Shown: positions 60,552 through 64,000 of the stretch, piece by piece
Layout: every line of letters begins with the position of its first letter
How positions within the stretch are numbered: position 1 is the stretch's first letter
NCBI RefSeq assembly: GCF_024519455.1
Contig: NZ_JALJRY010000006.1
Coordinates: forward strand, 62,001 to 126,000
Length of the DNA stretch: 64,000 nucleotides
DNA from: Streptomyces sp. STR69
GTDB lineage: Bacteria > Actinomycetota > Actinomycetes > Streptomycetales > Streptomycetaceae
Direction of reading: 5' to 3'
Translations under genes and position numbers: made by a program
Notes under the pieces: generated by a model
Seen by the model: only the letters and a program-made list of their open reading frames with translations
Database searches by the model: none
What the model was told of the DNA's origin: nothing

Positions 60552-60809
60552 ATGCAGACCGAAACGCGGACGGCAGCTCACCGTCCTTGGGGTCTTCGCC
60601 GACTCGGGCCGTACCCGAACACAGTGAAGATGCCGTTCACCACGGTCATGGTCGATCCGGACACACAGGTCGGCATCTTCCATGACGCCGACGGCCAGGT
60701 CGTCGAGATGGGCAAGCACGGCACCAGTTCCGCCACCTCGACGACCACCGTCACCAACCTGGACTCGCGCAACGACCAGGGTTCCGACCAGGATTCACAG
60801 CAGGACTGA
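60552..60809 (+). CDS. tgmA: Graspetide precursor peptide (ATP-grasp target RiPP)
   Basis: An 85-residue precursor. The leader has the family phrases PWGLRRLGPYP (12-22), DPDTQ (35-39) and VVEMGKHGT (50-58), which I recognise from putative ATP-grasp-modified RiPP precursors. The C-terminal core holds a Ser/Thr cluster (58-68: Thr58, Ser59, Ser60, Thr62, Ser63, Thr64-66, Thr68) followed by acids at Asp71, 75, 79, 81 and 85. The side chains could be joined as esters by the ATP-grasp enzyme. Asp71-Ser72 and Asp81-Ser82 are chemically suited to aspartimide formation. GGAGGAACACC precedes the ATG. The mature product is not known. Confidence 0.88.
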   Translation: MQTETRTAAHRPWGLRRLGPYPNTVKMPFTTVMVDPDTQVGIFHDADGQVVEMGKHGTSSATSTTTVTNLDSRNDQGSDQDSQQD

Positions 60810-60814
60810 CACGC

Positions 60815-61789
60815 ATGACCGAGACCGACGGGCCCGTCCTCGTGGCCACCGAACCGCTCGACCTGACCGCCGACATGGTGATCGCCGAACTCAACCGCAA
60901 GGGTGTTGAAGTGGTCCGCTTCAACCCTGCCGACATCGGCACCGACTTGGCGGTATCGGCCCGGTTCGGTGGCCTCCCGGCCCCCGTGGTCGGGCAGCTC
61001 CGCACCCAGTCGAGAACCGTCGCCCTGGAGCACGCACGGGCGGTGTACTGGCGTCGCCCCGGCTGGCCAACCTTCGCGCACCTGGAGGCCGCGGACGCCC
61101 GTTACGCCGCCGCGCAGGTGCGTTATGGGCTCGGCGGCATTCTGTACGCCCTCGACGGTCCCCTGTGGGTGAACCACCCCCTCCGGGACGCGGCTGCCGA
61201 CTACAAGCCCGCCCAACTCGCCGTCGCCCAGCGACTGGGGCTGACCGTCCCACCCACCTTGGTCACCAACGACCCTCACAAAGCACGCCAGTTCATCGCG
61301 GCGCACGGTCCGGTCGTCGCCAAGACGCTGCGATGGACGCCGTACGAGCGTGACGGGGTCCCCATGACCTCGTGGGCGGAGCCGGTGGTCACCGACGAGA
61401 TCGACAACACCCTTCGCACTGCCCCTCACCTGTTCCAGGTCCGTGTCGAGAAGGTCGCCGACCTACGGGTGTTGGTCGTCGGCCGCCGCGTCTTCGGCGT
61501 CCGGATCGACTCCGGCCTGTTGGACTGGCGCACGGATTACGACGCGCTCTCGTACGCCGTCGTCGGTCTCCCCGGACGCTTGGTGAAGGCGCTGCACGAT
61601 GTCCTGGACCACTTCGGACTCGCCTCCGGATCCTTCGACATTGCTGTGGACGGCGACGGTGAATTCCACTGGCTGGAGCTGAACCCGAACGGCCAATGGG
61701 GCTGGCTGGAGGAGAAGACCGGCCTGGAGATGGCCGCCGCATTCGCAGATCTGCTGATCCGAGGAGAACCTGATGGACACCGCCCCTGA
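60815..61789 (+). CDS. tgmB: ATP-grasp ribosomal peptide maturase
   Basis: A 324-residue ATP-grasp ligase of the graspetide type, which activates Asp/Glu carboxylates with ATP and couples them to Ser, Thr or Lys side chains. The N-terminal part (about 1-120) has the pre-grasp wording VYWRRPG. NHPLRDAAADYKPAQL and VAKTLRW belong to the ATP domain, and FHWLELNPNGQWGWLE near the C-terminus carries the metal-binding Glu and Asn. It begins five bases after tgmA and overlaps tgmC by 17 bases. Confidence 0.92.
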   Translation: MTETDGPVLVATEPLDLTADMVIAELNRKGVEVVRFNPADIGTDLAVSARFGGLPAPVVGQLRTQSRTVALEHARAVYWRRPGWPTFAHLEAADARYAAAQVRYGLGGILYALDGPLWVNHPLRDAAADYKPAQLAVAQRLGLTVPPTLVTNDPHKARQFIAAHGPVVAKTLRWTPYERDGVPMTSWAEPVVTDEIDNTLRTAPHLFQVRVEKVADLRVLVVGRRVFGVRIDSGLLDWRTDYDALSYAVVGLPGRLVKALHDVLDHFGLASGSFDIAVDGDGEFHWLELNPNGQWGWLEEKTGLEMAAAFADLLIRGEPDGHRP

Positions 61790-62948
61790 GCGCCGTGCGC
61801 TCGCCGACCGGCTGACAGTGTCCGGTGTGCTGCGGCCGGAGTCGCCGTGGCGGCCGGCCGTCGAAGCGGTACCGCGCGAACTCTTCCTGAATCCAGGGGT
61901 GTTCCTGCCGGCCGACGGCGGACTCTGGCAGCCGGTGACCGCGCTCGGCACGCCACCGGAGGAGTGGTCCCGGATCGCCTACCGCGACGAGTCGCTGGTC
62001 ACACAGCTCGACGGCCATCTCACCGCCGACCAGTCAACCGGACCCGTGACCGGCGTCCCCACGTCGTCCTCCACCACGCCCACCACAGTCATCGGCATGC
62101 TCGAACAACTCGACGTCGCCGACGACGATTCCGTCCTCGAAATCGGCACCGGTACCGGCTACTCCGGCGCCCTCATGTGCCACCGCCTCGGCGAGGACAA
62201 CGTGACCACGGTCGAGGTCGACCCCCAAGTGGCCGCCCGCGCGGATGCGGCTCTGGAAGTGGCCGGGCACTCCACGTGGACGGTCACCGGTGACGGATTG
62301 CTCGGCCACCCGACCCGAGCACCCTATGACCGGGTCATCGCCACCTGCGCGGTACGGCGCATCCCGTACACCTGGGTACGCCAGACCAGGCCCGGCGGGA
62401 TCATCCTCGCCACGGTCGGCTCCTGGCTGTACGGCACGGGCCTCGCCAAGGTCCGCGTGAACGACGGCGGTTCGGCAGAGGGACAGATCATCGGCCGCTC
62501 CTCCTTCATGCACGCTCGTGCACAGGCCCTGCCCCCGTTGGCCGGTGACTTGTCGGCCCGCACCGCCTACGCGGACGCCGAGCGCCCCACCAAGACATCG
62601 CCCCTGCTGCTGGAGGAGTGGATGCCTGGCTTCCTGGCCCAACTCGCCGTTCCTGGCGCACAATTCGTACGTGCGACGGCCGGTGACGGCATCGAGAACC
62701 TCTATCTCCTCGACGCCGAGCGGGAGTCGTTCGCCGCGTTCACCGAGGACACCGAGGGCTGGACGGTCCGCCAGGGCGGCCCCATGGCTCTGTGGGACGC
62801 GGTCGAGGAGACTCTGGCCGCCTGGCAGAACGCCGGCAGCCCCGACATCGCGAGCGTCCGCCTCCACATCACCAAAGAGGCGCACACCTACTGGATCGGC
62901 GACCAGCAAGCCCTCCGGTGGGAGCACCCCCTCCGCCGCCTCCCCTGA
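61773..62948 (+). CDS. tgmC: PIMT-like methyltransferase of the graspetide system
   Basis: A 391-residue SAM-dependent O-methyltransferase related to protein-L-isoaspartate methyltransferase. The SAM motif is VLEIGTGTGYSGAL (about 126-139), then VEVDPQV and GHPTRAPYDRVIAT. The C-terminal 170 residues are extra to ordinary PIMTs and typical of the ATP-grasp peptide system form. In the related fuscimiditide pathway such an enzyme methylates an Asp that then closes to an aspartimide, so the same is expected here. The overlap with tgmB shows tight coupling. Confidence 0.9.
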   Translation: MDTAPERRALADRLTVSGVLRPESPWRPAVEAVPRELFLNPGVFLPADGGLWQPVTALGTPPEEWSRIAYRDESLVTQLDGHLTADQSTGPVTGVPTSSSTTPTTVIGMLEQLDVADDDSVLEIGTGTGYSGALMCHRLGEDNVTTVEVDPQVAARADAALEVAGHSTWTVTGDGLLGHPTRAPYDRVIATCAVRRIPYTWVRQTRPGGIILATVGSWLYGTGLAKVRVNDGGSAEGQIIGRSSFMHARAQALPPLAGDLSARTAYADAERPTKTSPLLLEEWMPGFLAQLAVPGAQFVRATAGDGIENLYLLDAERESFAAFTEDTEGWTVRQGGPMALWDAVEETLAAWQNAGSPDIASVRLHITKEAHTYWIGDQQALRWEHPLRRLP

Positions 62949-62980
62949 GCGCTGTCACACCCTCCCGGTACGGTCGACCC

Positions 62981-64000
62981 ATGTCCAACCAGCCGACGAA
63001 TCCGGGGAACCCCACAGGCGAGCGGCACCTCGCCGTCCTCGAAGGTGTCCTGGAGCGGATCACCTACGCCAACGAGGACAACGGCTACACGGTCGCCCGT
63101 GTCGACACCGGCCGCGGCGGCGGCGATCTCCTCACCGTCGTAGGCTCACTCCTCGGTGCCCAGGCCGGTGAGTCCCTGCGGATGGAGGGGCGTTGGGGGT
63201 CGCACCCGCAGTACGGCAAGCAGTTCACCGTGGAGAACTACACGACGGTCCTCCCCGCCACCATCCAGGGCATCCGCCGCTACCTCGGCTCCGGCCTCGT
63301 CAAGGGCATCGGACCCGTCTTCGCCGACCGCATCACCCAGCACTTCGGCATGGACACCCTCCAGATCATCGAGGAGGAGCCCAAGCGCCTCATCGAGGTC
63401 CCGGGGCTCGGGCCCAAGCGGACCAAGAAGATCACCGAGGCCTGGGAGGAACAGAAGGCGATCAAGGAGGTCATGCTCTTCCTCCAGACCGTCGAGGTGT
63501 CGACCTCGATCGCGGTGCGGATCTACAAGAAGTACGGCGACGCGTCCATCTCCGTCGTCAAGAATCAGCCCTACCGCCTCGCCTCCGACGTCTGGGGCAT
63601 CGGCTTCCTCACCGCCGACAAGATCGCCCAGTCCGTCGGGATTCCCCACGACAGTCCGGAGCGCGTCAAGGCGGGGCTCCAGTACGCCCTCTCCCAGGCC
63701 ACCGACCAGGGCAACTGCTATCTCCCCGAGGAGCGGCTCATCGCCGACGCGGTGAAGCTGTTGCAGGTCGACACCGGTCTCGTCATCGAGTGCCTCGCCG
63801 AACTCGCCCTCCCGGACGAGGAGTCGGGGGGCGATCCCGGTGTCGTACGCGAAAAGGTCCCCGGCCCGGACGGCGACTCCGAACCCGTCACCGCCGTCTA
63901 CCTCGTCCCCTTCCACCGCGCCGAACTCTCCCTCGCCGCCCAGCTCCGCCGCCTGCTGCACACGACCGCGGACCGTATGCCCGGCTTCCACGACGTGGCC
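62981..64000 (+). CDS. recD2: RecD2-type ATP-dependent DNA helicase (5' part)
   Basis: The first 340 codons of a RecD2 helicase; the gene runs off the window. The N-terminal RecD-like region (LAVLEGVLERITYANEDNGYTVARV) and helix-hairpin-helix repeats (GIRRYLGSGLVKGIGPVFADRI, RLIEVPGLGPKRTKKI, DVWGIGFLTADKIAQSVG) are present. The ATPase motors lie beyond the edge. RecD2 acts in replication and repair as a 5'-3' helicase. It starts 32 bp after tgmC but is a housekeeping-type gene. Confidence 0.9.
   Translation, partial: MSNQPTNPGNPTGERHLAVLEGVLERITYANEDNGYTVARVDTGRGGGDLLTVVGSLLGAQAGESLRMEGRWGSHPQYGKQFTVENYTTVLPATIQGIRRYLGSGLVKGIGPVFADRITQHFGMDTLQIIEEEPKRLIEVPGLGPKRTKKITEAWEEQKAIKEVMLFLQTVEVSTSIAVRIYKKYGDASISVVKNQPYRLASDVWGIGFLTADKIAQSVGIPHDSPERVKAGLQYALSQATDQGNCYLPEERLIADAVKLLQVDTGLVIECLAELALPDEESGGDPGVVREKVPGPDGDSEPVTAVYLVPFHRAELSLAAQLRRLLHTTADRMPGFHDVA

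Overview
The window looks like the chromosomal arm-to-core DNA of a Streptomyces species. GC content is very high, third codon positions are nearly always G or C, GTG starts are common, and genes in operons repeatedly overlap by four bases (GTGA or ATGA). The families present are also typical of the genus: paired DUF397 and XRE/DUF5753 regulators, a PucR regulator, an S37 tripeptidyl aminopeptidase, and a desE next to a leucine-catabolism operon. No rRNA, tRNA, CRISPR array, phage or complete insertion sequence was seen.

Left part (1-26 kb). A desE-like siderophore-binding lipoprotein has a clear iron box in its promoter. Opposite it lies a translationally coupled pair, a polyprenyl-synthase-like protein and a heme oxygenase. 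Next comes the leucine/isovalerate operon (carboxylase beta and alpha subunits, HMG-CoA lyase, acyl-CoA dehydrogenase) with its divergent TetR gene and two operator-like palindromes. After these are a second acyl-CoA dehydrogenase behind a short TTA-containing upstream ORF, a TesB thioesterase, a CDF metal exporter and a phosphatase. A PucR regulator faces a sodium:solute symporter, an agmatinase-family ureohydrolase and a TPP enzyme, probably one guanidino-compound pathway. Then come a VOC protein, a stretch with two decayed gene remnants, a hydrolase/TetR divergent pair whose start codons sit inside one perfect palindrome, endonuclease I and a GT39 glycosyltransferase with a long glycine-rich insert.

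Middle part (26-48 kb). This holds secreted hydrolases (a beta-lactamase fold, a phytase-like esterase, an S37 peptidase, a GH3 hexosaminidase), a double-length ABC exporter with a folded 5' leader, a second EPSP synthase gene with a GNAT and a small hydrolase, a MarR-GNAT fusion, DUF4253, and a LacI-controlled three-gene operon (Gfo/Idh/MocA, DUF993, sugar isomerase) for an unidentified sugar or polyol.

Right part (48-64 kb). XRE/DUF397 modules alternate with an AraC regulator and a complete ribose operon (rbsR-A-CB-K-D), in which the permease and the binding protein are one polypeptide and two identical LacI operators precede rbsR. The most interesting locus is 59.6-62.9 kb. An 85-residue precursor, an ATP-grasp peptide ligase and a PIMT-like methyltransferase form a tgmABC-type graspetide operon, probably aspartimide-forming. 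It diverges from a three-gene regulatory module, with repeated TGCAAGT heptamers between them. The window ends inside recD2.
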